Shown here piece by piece: positions 42,409 to 51,480 of a stretch of 64,000 bases of DNA (position 1 is its first letter; every line of letters starts with the position of its first letter). The position numbers and the translations under genes were made by a program. Below the pieces are notes generated by a model that worked only from the letters and a program-made list of their open reading frames with translations, was not told the origin of the DNA and did not search any database. Origin of the DNA: Parahaliea mediterranea (GTDB lineage Bacteria; Pseudomonadota; Gammaproteobacteria; Pseudomonadales; Halieaceae); assembly GCF_017255185.1 (NCBI RefSeq), contig NZ_JAFKCZ010000013.1, positions 62,001-126,000 on the forward strand. The letters are read 5' to 3'.

Positions 42409-42855
42409 TCAGCCGCCCCCGCCCCGCCACCAGTGCCAGATCGACAGGCCCCAGGCCGCCGTGAACAGGATCAGGGCAACCAGTACCGCGGCGGAGCCCA
42501 GGTCCTTGGCCTGGCCCGAGAGAGGGTCGTGCTCCGGGCCGATGCGGTCGATGGCGGACTCGATGGCGGTATTGAGGATCTCGGCGAGAATGACCAGGGC
42601 GCAGGTGACCAGCAGGGCCAGCTGGTGGCCGATGTCCGCGGTTACCACAAAGGCCAGTGGCACAAAGGCCAGCGCCAGGGATACCTCGATGCGAAAGGCC
42701 TCTTCGGAGCGCCAGGCGGCGCGCAGGCCGGACCAGGAGTGCCCGGTGGCGGCGACCAGGCGCGCCAGGCCGCGCTTGCCCGGCTTGCTCATCGCCGGTG
42801 GGTGGCCGCCGGGGAAGCGGGTGACGTTGCTTTTTTGCCTATCGGATTGTGACAC
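42409..42855 (-). CDS. dgkA: diacylglycerol kinase DgkA
   Basis: A 148-residue inner-membrane kinase, usually a trimer, that phosphorylates diacylglycerol made in osmoregulated glycan synthesis. Core motif AEILNTAIESAIDR with the catalytic Glu, and GHSWSGLRAAWRSEEAFR, are diagnostic. Three membrane helices are visible. A GTG at 42855 is preferred because GGAGG lies 6 bases upstream; a later ATG at 42792 would give the E. coli-like length of 127 but lacks a ribosome site. Confidence 0.94.
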   Translation of the reverse strand: MSQSDRQKSNVTRFPGGHPPAMSKPGKRGLARLVAATGHSWSGLRAAWRSEEAFRIEVSLALAFVPLAFVVTADIGHQLALLVTCALVILAEILNTAIESAIDRIGPEHDPLSGQAKDLGSAAVLVALILFTAAWGLSIWHWWRGGGG

Positions 42856-42949
42856 GTCGTCCCTCCTGGCCGGTGGCGGGCGCCGGCAGGTCCAGCGGGC
42901 GCCAGCAAAAGGCGTTCCCGGCGTGAATCCCGCAGGGTAGCTGGGGTAT

Positions 42950-42965
42950 ACTAATGGCCATTAGT
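42950..42965. promoter_or_regulatory. 16-base palindromic operator before a TetR gene
   Basis: ACTAATGGCCATTAGT is a perfect palindrome 27 bases before the TetR start. It overlaps TATACT (42947-42952), a candidate -10, so a bound repressor would block its own promoter. Confidence 0.65.
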
Positions 42966-42992
42966 CTAGCCCGTTTGGTGAGAGCCGCTATC

Positions 42993-43643
42993 ATGCCCGA
43001 ACCCGTCGCCTCTGTCGTCCCCGATCCAGGTTCCACCGCGGAGCGCATTCTGGATGCGGCGGAGGATTTGTTCGCCGAGCGCGGTTACAGCGCCACTTCC
43101 CTGGGTGACGTGGCGGACAGGGTGGGCATTCGCTCCCCCAGTCTCTACAATCATTTCCGTAACAAGGAGGCCCTGTACACGGCGGTAATGGAGCGCCTGC
43201 TGGACGACTTCAGCGGCCCCATTGCGGAGTTGCGCAGTGGGCCAATCACCCATGACCGGGTGCTGCTGTGGCTGGAGACGATTGTCCGCAAGCACCACGC
43301 CAACCCCAATCTCGCCCGCCTGTTGCAGCATGCGGCGCTGTCCGGCGGCCCGGGGACCAGCGAGCTGGTCGATCGCTTCTTTCGGCCCATGTTCGACAGC
43401 GAGCACCCGATCGAGGACGAGCCGCGGCCGTTGTTGGGGGATGCCGGTTTGCAGCCCTGGGCGGTGATGGCCTTCAATAACCTGGTGATGTCCTACGTCA
43501 CCATGGCCCCCATGTACCGCGACCTGCTGGGCCAGGACCCCTTCAGCCAGTCGGCGCTGGACAAGCAGCTCAAGCTGGTTACCACCCTGTTGCAGGCGGT
43601 CTTCGATTTTCGGACGCCGGGCGAGCGCGCCGGCGACTCCTGA
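42993..43643 (+). CDS. TetR-family transcriptional regulator
   Basis: 216 residues. The HTH spans AERILDAAEDLFAERGYSATSLGDVADRVGIRSPSLYNHFRNKEALYTAV (about 20-70), a full TetR_N domain. The C-terminal domain (LLWLETIVRKHHANPNLARLL...) is of the TetR_C type seen with hydrophobic inducers. The start at 42993 follows the operator; an upstream start at 42954 would lie inside it. Target genes other than itself are not obvious; dgkA is divergent and the phosphatase gene lies 57 bases downstream. Confidence 0.92.
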   Translation: MPEPVASVVPDPGSTAERILDAAEDLFAERGYSATSLGDVADRVGIRSPSLYNHFRNKEALYTAVMERLLDDFSGPIAELRSGPITHDRVLLWLETIVRKHHANPNLARLLQHAALSGGPGTSELVDRFFRPMFDSEHPIEDEPRPLLGDAGLQPWAVMAFNNLVMSYVTMAPMYRDLLGQDPFSQSALDKQLKLVTTLLQAVFDFRTPGERAGDS

Positions 43644-43700
43644 GACAAAAACTTAACGCGGGCCGCTTACACTGGCCCCGGCAATTAACTGGAACCATCG

Positions 43701-44702
43701 ATGTTATTAACCGACGCAGTACAGATATGGCGCGCCCCCGGCGGCGACTACCACATTGAGTGGGACGCCAGCGCGCCCGACACCCGTGTTCTCATCGAGG
43801 CGGTGGCCGCCAGCGCCCCGGTCGAGGCGCATTACGCCGAGCCGCCGCAATACCGCGCCCGGGTCAGCGGGCTGCCACCCGCGCGCCGCCACTACTTCCG
43901 GCTTCGCGACCAGCATGGCAACGAGGTGCTGGCCCCGGAGCGGCGCCTGGGGCTGGAAGGTTCGCCCAACTTCCGCGATTTTGGCGGCTACGCCACCGCC
44001 GACGGGCGCCGGGTTCAGTGGGGCTACCTGTTCCGCTCCGGTCACCTGGCCAGGCTGACGGATCCCGACCTGGAGCTGCTGGCCAGCCTGGGTCTCGACA
44101 TGGTGTTTGACTTCCGCCAGGAGGCTGAGCAGCAGCACGAACCCTCCCGCCTGCCCGCGGCCAATCCGCCGCGGGTGCACAGCCTGCCGATCCTGCCGGG
44201 CAACAACTCCGGTTTCCTGCAGCAGCTCGACGGGCCGATACCCGGGCCCGAGGTGATGTTCGAGTTCATGGTCACGGTCAATCGCGAGCTGGCCAACGAG
44301 GAGGCCGGTGTCTACCGGCGAATGTTCGCCGAGATCCTGGCGCGCGACGACGCCCGCTATCTGGTGCATTGCGCCGCGGGCAAGGACCGCACCGGCTTTG
44401 CCGCCGCGCTGATGCTGCTGGCCCTGGGCGTGCCGGAGCAGGTGGTGATTCGCGATTACCTGTTGAGCAGCCGCTTCTACAATGCCGAGGCCGAGGTGGA
44501 GCGGGCCCGCGTCAAATACGGCATGAACGATTCGGACAGCGCGGCCATCATGCCCATGCTGCGGGTCGACGAGGCCTATTTACGGGCGGCTCTGGATAGC
44601 ATTGACGAACGCTATCCCGACATCGAGAGCTATCTGGAAGAGGTGATGGGTGTGGGGGCGCCGGAGCGCGCCGAACTGCGCCGGCGCTACCTGGAGCCCT
44701 GA
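43701..44702 (+). CDS. tyrosine/serine protein phosphatase family protein
   Basis: 333 residues. The P-loop HCAAGKDRTG (residues about 225-234) is the Cx5R catalytic motif of cysteine phosphatases, with Asp of the KDRTG type found in MptpB-like dual-specificity enzymes and phosphoinositide phosphatases. NFRDFGGYATADGRRVQWGYLFRSGHLARLT is their conserved N-terminal block. An extra domain of about 80 residues precedes it. It is cytoplasmic as no signal is seen. The target could be a phosphoprotein or phospholipid. Confidence 0.9.
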   Translation: MLLTDAVQIWRAPGGDYHIEWDASAPDTRVLIEAVAASAPVEAHYAEPPQYRARVSGLPPARRHYFRLRDQHGNEVLAPERRLGLEGSPNFRDFGGYATADGRRVQWGYLFRSGHLARLTDPDLELLASLGLDMVFDFRQEAEQQHEPSRLPAANPPRVHSLPILPGNNSGFLQQLDGPIPGPEVMFEFMVTVNRELANEEAGVYRRMFAEILARDDARYLVHCAAGKDRTGFAAALMLLALGVPEQVVIRDYLLSSRFYNAEAEVERARVKYGMNDSDSAAIMPMLRVDEAYLRAALDSIDERYPDIESYLEEVMGVGAPERAELRRRYLEP

Positions 44703-44750
44703 GGCCGGCGGCGGGTCGGCACCGCGCGGGGGCGGTGCCGGCAGGCGGTA

Positions 44751-45023
44751 TCAGGCGGCGTCGCAGGCTTCCTTGGCGGCCTTGATCTGCTTCTTCTCGC
44801 AGTTTTCCGCGCTGGCCTCTCCCACGCACCACTTGCGGCGCTTGTCCCAGGCGGTCAGCGGCATTTGCTTGCCGTTGGAGCATTTCACCGTGTATTCGGC
44901 GAAGGGGGTGCCGTCGGCGGTTTCGCTATTGCCCTTGAACACGATGCTGGTGGGTTTGGCTGCGAAGCTGCCCGCGGAGACGATCAGCAGGGTGGCGGCC
45001 GCGGCGGTTTTGATCAGGTTCAT
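44751..45023 (-). CDS. small secreted hypothetical protein
   Basis: 90 residues with a clean signal peptide (MNLIKTAAAATLLIVSAGSFAAKP). The mature part of about 68 residues has four cysteines (TVKCSNGK, RKWCVGEA, AENCEKKQ, KEACDAA), so one or two disulfides are likely. No family recognised. GC-rich hairpin GGCACCGC..GCGGTGCC lies between it and the phosphatase gene (44716-44741), a possible terminator for either. Confidence 0.72.
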   Translation of the reverse strand: MNLIKTAAAATLLIVSAGSFAAKPTSIVFKGNSETADGTPFAEYTVKCSNGKQMPLTAWDKRRKWCVGEASAENCEKKQIKAAKEACDAA

Positions 45024-45298
45024 GGTCTACCTCTATATGCGCTATGGACTGGTGAGGGTTGCTCGGGCGCAATGGCCCGCAATATGTGGCCATAGTGTAG
45101 GGCAGATACGGCGCGTGTAACGTTACGGATTTGTAAGGTAGGTGGGTGCTTTGGTAACGGCCGTTGATGTACTTGCGCGAACCGAAGGCAAGTTATTGAT
45201 AACTAAAAAATAATTCTTGCCGCGGTCGGGTGCGGGCAAGGGTATTACAGTTCTGTAATGCCGGACGCGGTAACAACCGCGCCCGGTGGCGAGGCCAC

Positions 45299-45520
45299 TC
45301 AGGCGAGGGCGATGAACACGCAGCCCACCAGGGCCACCAGCAGGGCCTGGCCCGCCTTGTCCAGGCGGAACAGCCCGTACAGGTAGGAGAGCGGCGGCAG
45401 CAGGGTGGTGCACAGCCCCCAGGCGTAGTCCTCTTTCCAGGATGCGATCAACAGCAGTATCCAGCTGGTCAACAGGGCGGCAACCCCGAAAGTCATTAAA
45501 GCGGCAGAGCCAGCGTCCAT
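45299..45520 (-). CDS. small hypothetical membrane protein
   Basis: 73 residues with two or three hydrophobic segments (MDAGSAALMTFGVAALLTSWILLLIASWKEDYAWGL..., ALLVALVGCVFIALA). The middle WKEDYAWGLCTTLLPPLSYLYGLFRLDKA is fairly distinctive, but I know no family. Both neighbours are separated by more than 150 bases, so it is probably monocistronic. Confidence 0.62.
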   Translation of the reverse strand: MDAGSAALMTFGVAALLTSWILLLIASWKEDYAWGLCTTLLPPLSYLYGLFRLDKAGQALLVALVGCVFIALA

Positions 45521-45689
45521 GTGTCCTCCAAGGATATTATGTCAGGCCGGCGCAAGATTAGCAGAAAGCCCTTGTGCCGGTCACCCGTGCCGGACCTATT
45601 CAACTTCGGCCAGTGCGGGCGCGCCCTGATGACTCGCCCCGGGAATTTGGGTATGGTGTCCCGCTTTCCAGGCCCCGAGAGAACCCCGC

Positions 45690-46865
45690 TTGACCGACAC
45701 TTTCGCCGACACCTTCGCCGACATCCGACCCTATCGCGATGAGGAAGTGCCCGCGGTGCTGTCCCGTCTGCTGGGCGACCCCGAGCTGCTGGACGCCCTG
45801 GCCAAGTTGCGTTTGGGGCGCCTGGCGCGGCTGGCGCCGGGCCTGTGTCGGCCGCTGGTGCGGGCCTACCTGTGGCGCGAGCTGCGCGGGGTGCACGATG
45901 TGCACGGCATGCAGATGGTGATCAAGGCCTACATGGATCGCATGATCGGGGACACCACCGGCGGTTTCAGTGTGTCCGGCCTGGAACAGCTCGACCCCTC
46001 CCGGCCCTACCTGTTTATGAGCAATCACCGCGACATCGCCATGGACCCGGCCTTCACCAACTACGCCCTGCACCTGGGCGGCCACGACACGGTGCGCATC
46101 GCCATCGGCGACAACCTGCTGACCAAGCCCTGGGTGTCGGACCTGATGCGCCTCAATAAAAGCTTTATCGTCAAGCGCTCGGTGAGCGGGCCGCGGGAGC
46201 TACTGGCCGCCTCGCGCCAGCTGTCGGCCTATATTCGCCACAGCCTGCTGCAGGAGGGGGCGCCGGTATGGATCGCCCAGCGCGAAGGGCGCGCCAAGAA
46301 CGGCGTCGACCGCACCGAGCCCGCGGTGGTCAAGATGCTGGCGATGAGCCGCGACAAACAGGCGCAGAGCCTGGCGGATTTCATTCGCGAACTGGGCATC
46401 GTGCCGGTGGCCATCTCCTATGAACTCGACCCCTGCGACGCACTGAAGGCCAATGAGCTCCACCAGTTGGCGACCACCGGCCGCTACGAAAAGGCGGAGC
46501 AGGAGGACGTGTCCTCGATCGCGCGCGGTATCGCCGGGGCCAAGGGCCGGGTGCACGTGTCTTTCGGCACGCCTTTGGATGGCGACTACCAGGACGCGGA
46601 CGAGGTGGCCGCGGCGGTCGACGAACAGGTGGTCGCCCTGTACTGCCTGCACCCCTCCAATCTCTACGCCTACCGCATGCTGAACGGCGAGGATACGGCG
46701 CTGCCGGACGATATCCACCAGGAACAGGGCGACTGCTCGCGGGCGGCGTTCGAGGCGCGTATCCAGGCCATGCCCGAGGCCCACCGGCCGTACGCCCTGG
46801 GCATCTACGCCAACGCCGTGACCAGCAAGCTGGCCCTGCTCGAGGACCGGCGCGGCTCGTGCTGA
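45690..46865 (+). CDS. 1-acylglycerol-3-phosphate acyltransferase-like (PlsC fold) protein
   Basis: 391 residues. The acyltransferase motifs are present: FMSNHRDIAMDPAF is HX4D motif I, SFIVKRS motif II and AQREGRAKNG motif III. It is much longer than PlsC and has a C-terminal extension of about 130 residues, as in the large acyltransferase family found in marine gammaproteobacteria. TTG start at 45690. It overlaps dinG by 7 bases, so the two are co-transcribed; a functional link is not obvious. It should sit at the membrane. Confidence 0.85.
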   Translation: MTDTFADTFADIRPYRDEEVPAVLSRLLGDPELLDALAKLRLGRLARLAPGLCRPLVRAYLWRELRGVHDVHGMQMVIKAYMDRMIGDTTGGFSVSGLEQLDPSRPYLFMSNHRDIAMDPAFTNYALHLGGHDTVRIAIGDNLLTKPWVSDLMRLNKSFIVKRSVSGPRELLAASRQLSAYIRHSLLQEGAPVWIAQREGRAKNGVDRTEPAVVKMLAMSRDKQAQSLADFIRELGIVPVAISYELDPCDALKANELHQLATTGRYEKAEQEDVSSIARGIAGAKGRVHVSFGTPLDGDYQDADEVAAAVDEQVVALYCLHPSNLYAYRMLNGEDTALPDDIHQEQGDCSRAAFEARIQAMPEAHRPYALGIYANAVTSKLALLEDRRGSC

Positions 46866-48985
46866 GCGAGGAACTCAAGGACCGCATCCGCGCCGCCTAC
46901 GCCGCGGTGATCGAGGGCAAGTCCCTCAGTCCGCGCTGGGGACAGCGGCAGATGATCGCCGAGATCGCCAACGCCCTGGCGCGCATTCCCGGCCCTGGCG
47001 AGGCGCCCCCGGCGGAGCCGGCGGTGTGCGTGATCGAGGCCGGCACCGGCACCGGCAAGACCATCGCCTACGCGGTTACCGCGATCCCCATGGCCCAGGC
47101 CCTGGGCAAGCGCCTGGTGGTGGCCACCGCCACGGTGGCGCTGCAGGAACAGTTCGTAAACAAGGACCTGCCCGACATCAAGCGCCACAGCGGCCTGGAC
47201 TTCAGTTACGCCCTGGCCAAGGGCCGGCGGCGCTATGTCTGCCTGTCCAAGCTGGATCGCCAGCTGGCCCAGGGGCAGGGGGAGAGCGGCGTACTGCCGC
47301 TGTACCCGGACGAGTTCGAGCTGCCCCAGTCGGCGGAGGCCCTGCCGATCTATACCGCGATGCTCGACGCCCTCGGGCGCGGCGAGTGGGACGGCGATCG
47401 CGACAATTGGCCCGGCGCGGTGCCCGAGGTGGTCTGGTTCGGCGCCACCACCGACCACAGCCAGTGCAGCGGTCGCCGCTGCCCCAATATCGCCCAGTGC
47501 AGTTTCTACCGCGCCCGCGAGGAACTCACCCACGCCGACGTGATCGTCGCCAATCACGACCTGGTGCTGGCCGACCTCGCCCTGGGCGGCGGCGCGATCC
47601 TGCCAGAGCCCGAGAATTGCATCTACGTCTTCGACGAGGGCCACCACCTGCCGGACAAGGCCCTGTCCCATTTCGCCAGTTTCTGCCGCCTCCACACCAC
47701 CATCGCCTGGCTGCAGGACAGCGGCAAGTCGCTGGCCCAGGGCGCCGCGACCCTGGGTGCCCTGGAGGGTATCCGGCACTGCCTGAAACAGCTGCCGGAG
47801 CAGCTGGAGTCCAGCGCCGAGAGCCTGAAGGTGGCGGAGCAGGTGGTGGCGGGGCTGTTTGAGGGGCATGAGGCCCGGGACGGGCGCGACGAGGTCCGCC
47901 TGCGCTTTGAGCACGGCCTGGTGCCCGAGTCCCTGATCCCGGTGGCCGGCGGCCTGGCGGGGCAGTTTCGATCGCTGGCGAGCAACCTGTCGCGCATCGA
48001 GTCCGCCCTGGAGGACGCGCTGGAGGACGAGCACGCGGGGGTGGACAAGGGCGAGCTGGAAACCTGGCACCTCAGCATCGGCGGCATGCTGGGCCGGGCC
48101 GAGTCCACCCTGGCCCTGTGGGAAGCCTACGCGGTCAGCGGCGAGGGCGAACAGCCGCCGATGGCGCGCTGGATCACCCTGCTCGACGGCGGCGGCGGGC
48201 ACGGTTTCGAATTGCGCTGCAGCCCGATCCTGGCGGCGGACCTGTTGAACGATTACCTCTGGCCCCGGGCGGCGGGGGTGATTGTCACCTCCGCCACCAT
48301 TACCGCGCTCAACTCCTTCGAGCGCTTCATCCTGCATTCCGGCGTGTCCCGCGAGGCCCGCTTCAAGGCGGTGGCCAGCCCCTTCGACTACAGCCGCGCG
48401 GTGTTTGCGGTGCCGAAGATGGACTGCGATCCGGGGGATGCCGAGCGCCATACCGCGGCCATGATCGAGCTGTTGCCCCGGGTGCTGGACCCCGGGCAGG
48501 CCAGCCTGGTGCTGTTTTCCTCCCGCCGGCAGATGCTCGAGGTCTTCGCGGGGCTTGACGATACCTGGCGCGAGCGCACCCTGGTGCAGGGCGACGCCAG
48601 CAAGCAGGAGGTCCTGCGCCGCCACCGGGAGCGGGTGGACAGCGGGCGGGGCAGCGTGATTTTCGGCCTCGCCAGTTTCGCCGAGGGGGTCGACCTGCCG
48701 GGGCGCTACTGCGACCATGTGGTGATCGCCAAGATTCCCTTCGCGGTGCCCGACAGTCCCATCGAGGCCTCCCTGGCCGAGTGGATCGAGGACCGTGGCG
48801 GCAATGCCTTCATGGAAATCAGCGTGCCCGACGCGGCCCTGCGGCTGGTGCAGGCCAGTGGTCGCCTGCTGCGCTCGGAGAGTGACAGCGGCCGAGTCAC
48901 GCTGATGGACCGCCGCATCCTGACGCGGCGCTACGGGCGCGCCATCCTGGACAGCCTGCCCCCCTTTCGCCGCGAACTGCAGTGA
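46859..48985 (+). CDS. dinG: ATP-dependent DNA helicase DinG
   Basis: A 708-residue superfamily 2 helicase of the XPD type, which unwinds R-loops and damaged forks. Walker A is EAGTGTGKT, and the DEAH box reads DEGHH. Four cysteines for the 4Fe-4S cluster lie in RRYVCLSK, CSGRRC and PNIAQCSFY. Helicase C motifs include FGLASFAEGVDLPG and LVQASGRLLRS. The GTG start overlaps the upstream acyltransferase. yqcC follows within 10 bases. Confidence 0.95.
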   Translation: MLSEELKDRIRAAYAAVIEGKSLSPRWGQRQMIAEIANALARIPGPGEAPPAEPAVCVIEAGTGTGKTIAYAVTAIPMAQALGKRLVVATATVALQEQFVNKDLPDIKRHSGLDFSYALAKGRRRYVCLSKLDRQLAQGQGESGVLPLYPDEFELPQSAEALPIYTAMLDALGRGEWDGDRDNWPGAVPEVVWFGATTDHSQCSGRRCPNIAQCSFYRAREELTHADVIVANHDLVLADLALGGGAILPEPENCIYVFDEGHHLPDKALSHFASFCRLHTTIAWLQDSGKSLAQGAATLGALEGIRHCLKQLPEQLESSAESLKVAEQVVAGLFEGHEARDGRDEVRLRFEHGLVPESLIPVAGGLAGQFRSLASNLSRIESALEDALEDEHAGVDKGELETWHLSIGGMLGRAESTLALWEAYAVSGEGEQPPMARWITLLDGGGGHGFELRCSPILAADLLNDYLWPRAAGVIVTSATITALNSFERFILHSGVSREARFKAVASPFDYSRAVFAVPKMDCDPGDAERHTAAMIELLPRVLDPGQASLVLFSSRRQMLEVFAGLDDTWRERTLVQGDASKQEVLRRHRERVDSGRGSVIFGLASFAEGVDLPGRYCDHVVIAKIPFAVPDSPIEASLAEWIEDRGGNAFMEISVPDAALRLVQASGRLLRSESDSGRVTLMDRRILTRRYGRAILDSLPPFRRELQ

Positions 48986-48994
48986 GGCAACGGT

Positions 48995-49312
48995 ATGCGC
49001 ACCGAGGTCGCCGAGGTATTGATCGACATTGAGGCCCAGCTCCGGCAGCTGGGCCTGTGGGACCGGATTCCGCCTTCCAGCGAGGCCCTGGCCAGTACCG
49101 AACCCTTTTGTGTCGACACCCTGACCCTGCCCCAGTGGCTGCAGTTCGTGTTCCTGCCCACCCTCTACCAACTGCTGGAGGAGGAGCAGCCGCTGCCCGG
49201 GCGCTGCGCGATCACGCCACTGGCGCAGGAGTATTTCCGCGGTGCCGGACTGCACATCGACGGCCTGATGGCGGCCTTGCAACGGGTCGACGACCTGCTA
49301 TCGGGGGAGTGA
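48995..49312 (+). CDS. yqcC: YqcC family protein
   Basis: A 105-residue protein of the YqcC/DUF446 family: VAEVLIDIEAQLRQLGLWDRIPPSSEALASTEPFCVDTLTLPQWLQFVFLPTLYQLLEEEQPLP is very typical. The family is all-helical and of unknown function, in E. coli next to tRNA modification genes. Here it is coupled to dinG. Confidence 0.93.
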   Translation: MRTEVAEVLIDIEAQLRQLGLWDRIPPSSEALASTEPFCVDTLTLPQWLQFVFLPTLYQLLEEEQPLPGRCAITPLAQEYFRGAGLHIDGLMAALQRVDDLLSGE

Positions 49313-49358
49313 TCCCGGTTTTCCGCGGCGCCCGGCTGGCGCCATCGCGCGCCGCGGT

Positions 49359-50912
49359 TTATTGACCCAGTTGCGCCGCGGCGTGCGCGGCGAAGCCCGA
49401 GCCCGCCTGGGCGTAAAGGTTGAAGGCCGAGATGCCGGCGCTTTCCAGCTCCTCGGCCTCCTCGCTGAAACGCACCACCGCGGCGATACGCCCCTGGTAG
49501 CCGAGGTCCCCGAGCAGCTTGCCGACCAGCTTGTTCTCCTCGTGGTTGGTAAGCGCCAACATGATCAGTTCCACCCCGTCCAGGTCGATGCGCTGCCAGA
49601 AATCCGGGTCGGAGGCGTCGGCGGCCACCACGCGCCGGCGCGCCCGCTGGTGCTGGGCCAGCTTGCGGTCGTTGTCGTCCACGCCCAGTACCGCCTCGCC
49701 GAAGCGCTCCGCCATGGCCTCGTAGGCGCCGGTGCCGATATTGCCCATGCCCAGCACGATGACCCGCACATCGCGCGTGTCGGGGTAGGCGGCTCGCACC
49801 ACCTCGGTTTCGAAGCCCTGCAGCTGCCTGTGCCAGCGCCGGTACAGCACATGCGCCATACGGTTCAGCGGCGAGGCGATGATGAAGCTGATGGCGATGG
49901 CCAGGGAGATGGCCGCGGACCACTGCGCGTCCATCCATCCGGCGCTGGCGGCGATGGCCACCACGATCAGCCCGAATTCGCTGTAGTTGGTCAGCGGCAG
50001 GGATGCCAGCAGGGCGGTGCGGGGCGGGGTGTGCAGGCGTGTCATCAGCAGGAAGTAGAGCGGCGGCTTGACCAGCGCCAGCACGCCCAGCACCGCCGCC
50101 AGCAGGATCATCTCCCGCTGGGGCCAGCCCTCCAGGCCGATGGACAGGAAGAAGCACACCAGGAACAGGTCCTTGAACTGCAGCAGGTTGCGCGACAACT
50201 CCTTGGCCTTCTGGTGGCCCGCCAGCACCGCGCCGATGATCAGCGCGCCCAGGTCCCCCTTGATGCCGGTGGCCTCGAACAGGCCGGCGCCCCCCAGGGC
50301 CAGGGTCAGCCCGAACAGGGTGAACAGCTCGCCGTGGCCGCTGAGCGTCAGCAGGCGCAGGATAAGCCCGCGCAGTGGCAACAGCAGCAGTAACAGCAGG
50401 GCCTCGGGTCCCGGTACCTTGCCGGCGGAGAAGCCGAGGAAGATCACCGCCGCCAGGTCCTGGATGATCAGGATGCCAATCGCCAGCCGGGCGTGGCGGG
50501 AGGCCATCTCGCCGCGCTCCTGCATCACCTGGATCACGAATACGGTGCTGGAGAAGGTCAGGGCGAAGGCGCCCACCAGGCCCGCGGTGAAGTCGATGGT
50601 CAGCCCGGGTATCAAAGCATCGGCCAGGTAGAACACGCCGAGGAAAAACAGCTGCATGGCCGCCATGTGGGCCACGGTGGTGCCCCAGATGTGGGTGCGC
50701 AGGAGGTCTCGGGGATTCAATTTGAGGCCGATGGTGAACAGCAGCAGGGTAATGCCGATCTCCGACAGGGTGGCGAGAATGCCGCCCCCGCCGATGTCCA
50801 GTTCATGCAACAGGAAGCCGGCGGCGAGGTAGCCGATCAGGGCCGGAAGCCCGGCCGCCCGGCTTGCCATGCCACAGGCCAGGGCGATGACGATGATCAG
50901 GGGGTCCAACAT
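49359..50912 (-). CDS. CPA2-family cation:proton antiporter with TrkA-N domain (KefB/KefC/YbaL-like)
   Basis: 517 residues. Twelve or so membrane segments fill residues 1-370 (MLDPLIIVIALACGMASRAAGLPALIGYLAAG...GLVGAFALTFSSTVFVIQVM, ILIIQDLAAVIFLG with the conserved Asp), followed by a Rossmann-like TrkA-N domain (DVRVIVLGMGNIGTGAYEAMAERFG) that binds NAD or glutathione-like ligands. It moves potassium or sodium against protons. No kefF/kefG-type accessory gene is adjacent. Confidence 0.92.
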   Translation of the reverse strand: MLDPLIIVIALACGMASRAAGLPALIGYLAAGFLLHELDIGGGGILATLSEIGITLLLFTIGLKLNPRDLLRTHIWGTTVAHMAAMQLFFLGVFYLADALIPGLTIDFTAGLVGAFALTFSSTVFVIQVMQERGEMASRHARLAIGILIIQDLAAVIFLGFSAGKVPGPEALLLLLLLPLRGLILRLLTLSGHGELFTLFGLTLALGGAGLFEATGIKGDLGALIIGAVLAGHQKAKELSRNLLQFKDLFLVCFFLSIGLEGWPQREMILLAAVLGVLALVKPPLYFLLMTRLHTPPRTALLASLPLTNYSEFGLIVVAIAASAGWMDAQWSAAISLAIAISFIIASPLNRMAHVLYRRWHRQLQGFETEVVRAAYPDTRDVRVIVLGMGNIGTGAYEAMAERFGEAVLGVDDNDRKLAQHQRARRRVVAADASDPDFWQRIDLDGVELIMLALTNHEENKLVGKLLGDLGYQGRIAAVVRFSEEAEELESAGISAFNLYAQAGSGFAAHAAAQLGQ

Positions 50913-51007
50913 AGAGTGCGTCGTTTACTGTGCGAAAGGCGGCATTATACCCGCGCCACGATAAATGATTGTGGCAGTCCGGCCGCCGCGGTTCACGGGA
51001 GGGGCAA

Positions 51008-51382
51008 TTAGATGCTTGGTTGGTGGCGCAGGGCCCACAGCACCCGGGCGCTCAGCGCGATGACCAGCGCGTCGACGGCGCCGCGCAGGACGTTGGCGGT
51101 GGTCCAGGTGGCTTCTGTCCACGGCGGCGATGTCCACGGGGCATTGCCTGACAGTGCCAGCCAGAGCATGGCCGCCGGCAACGCGATGGCGACAAAGAGG
51201 GTGAAGCGCGACTGCCCGAACAGGCCCAGGCCGATCAGCAGGTAGGCCGCGCCGACCAGGGCGGTGAGCAGGTGCGCCGCGTCGAGCTCGCCGAGCCACA
51301 GGCCCGCGATTTGCCACAGGCCGCTGGCGGTGATCAACAGCGCGGCGAGTTGGCGCATCAGGTAGGTGTACCGGGTCGGCAT
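51008..51382 (-). CDS. hypothetical membrane protein
   Basis: 124 residues with three to four hydrophobic segments. The ATG at 51382 gives MPTRYTYLMRQLAALLITASGLWQIAGLWLGEL. Third codon positions look coding, but the family is not recognised. It lies 98 bases after liuE on the same strand and could be the last, unrelated gene of the liu transcript. Confidence 0.65.
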   Translation of the reverse strand: MPTRYTYLMRQLAALLITASGLWQIAGLWLGELDAAHLLTALVGAAYLLIGLGLFGQSRFTLFVAIALPAAMLWLALSGNAPWTSPPWTEATWTTANVLRGAVDALVIALSARVLWALRHQPSI

Positions 51383-51480
51383 GGTGTCTCCACGAAATTT
51401 CCGCGAATGTAGCACAGCGCCCCGGTCGGGGGAAAAGCGTTTACGGCGCCGGCCCGGCTCGCTCCGGCGCGCCATTGGGT

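Noticed and set aside
46805-49282. Minus-strand open frame of 825 codons opposite dinG
   Set aside because: Shadow of dinG and yqcC; no domain and no ribosome site.
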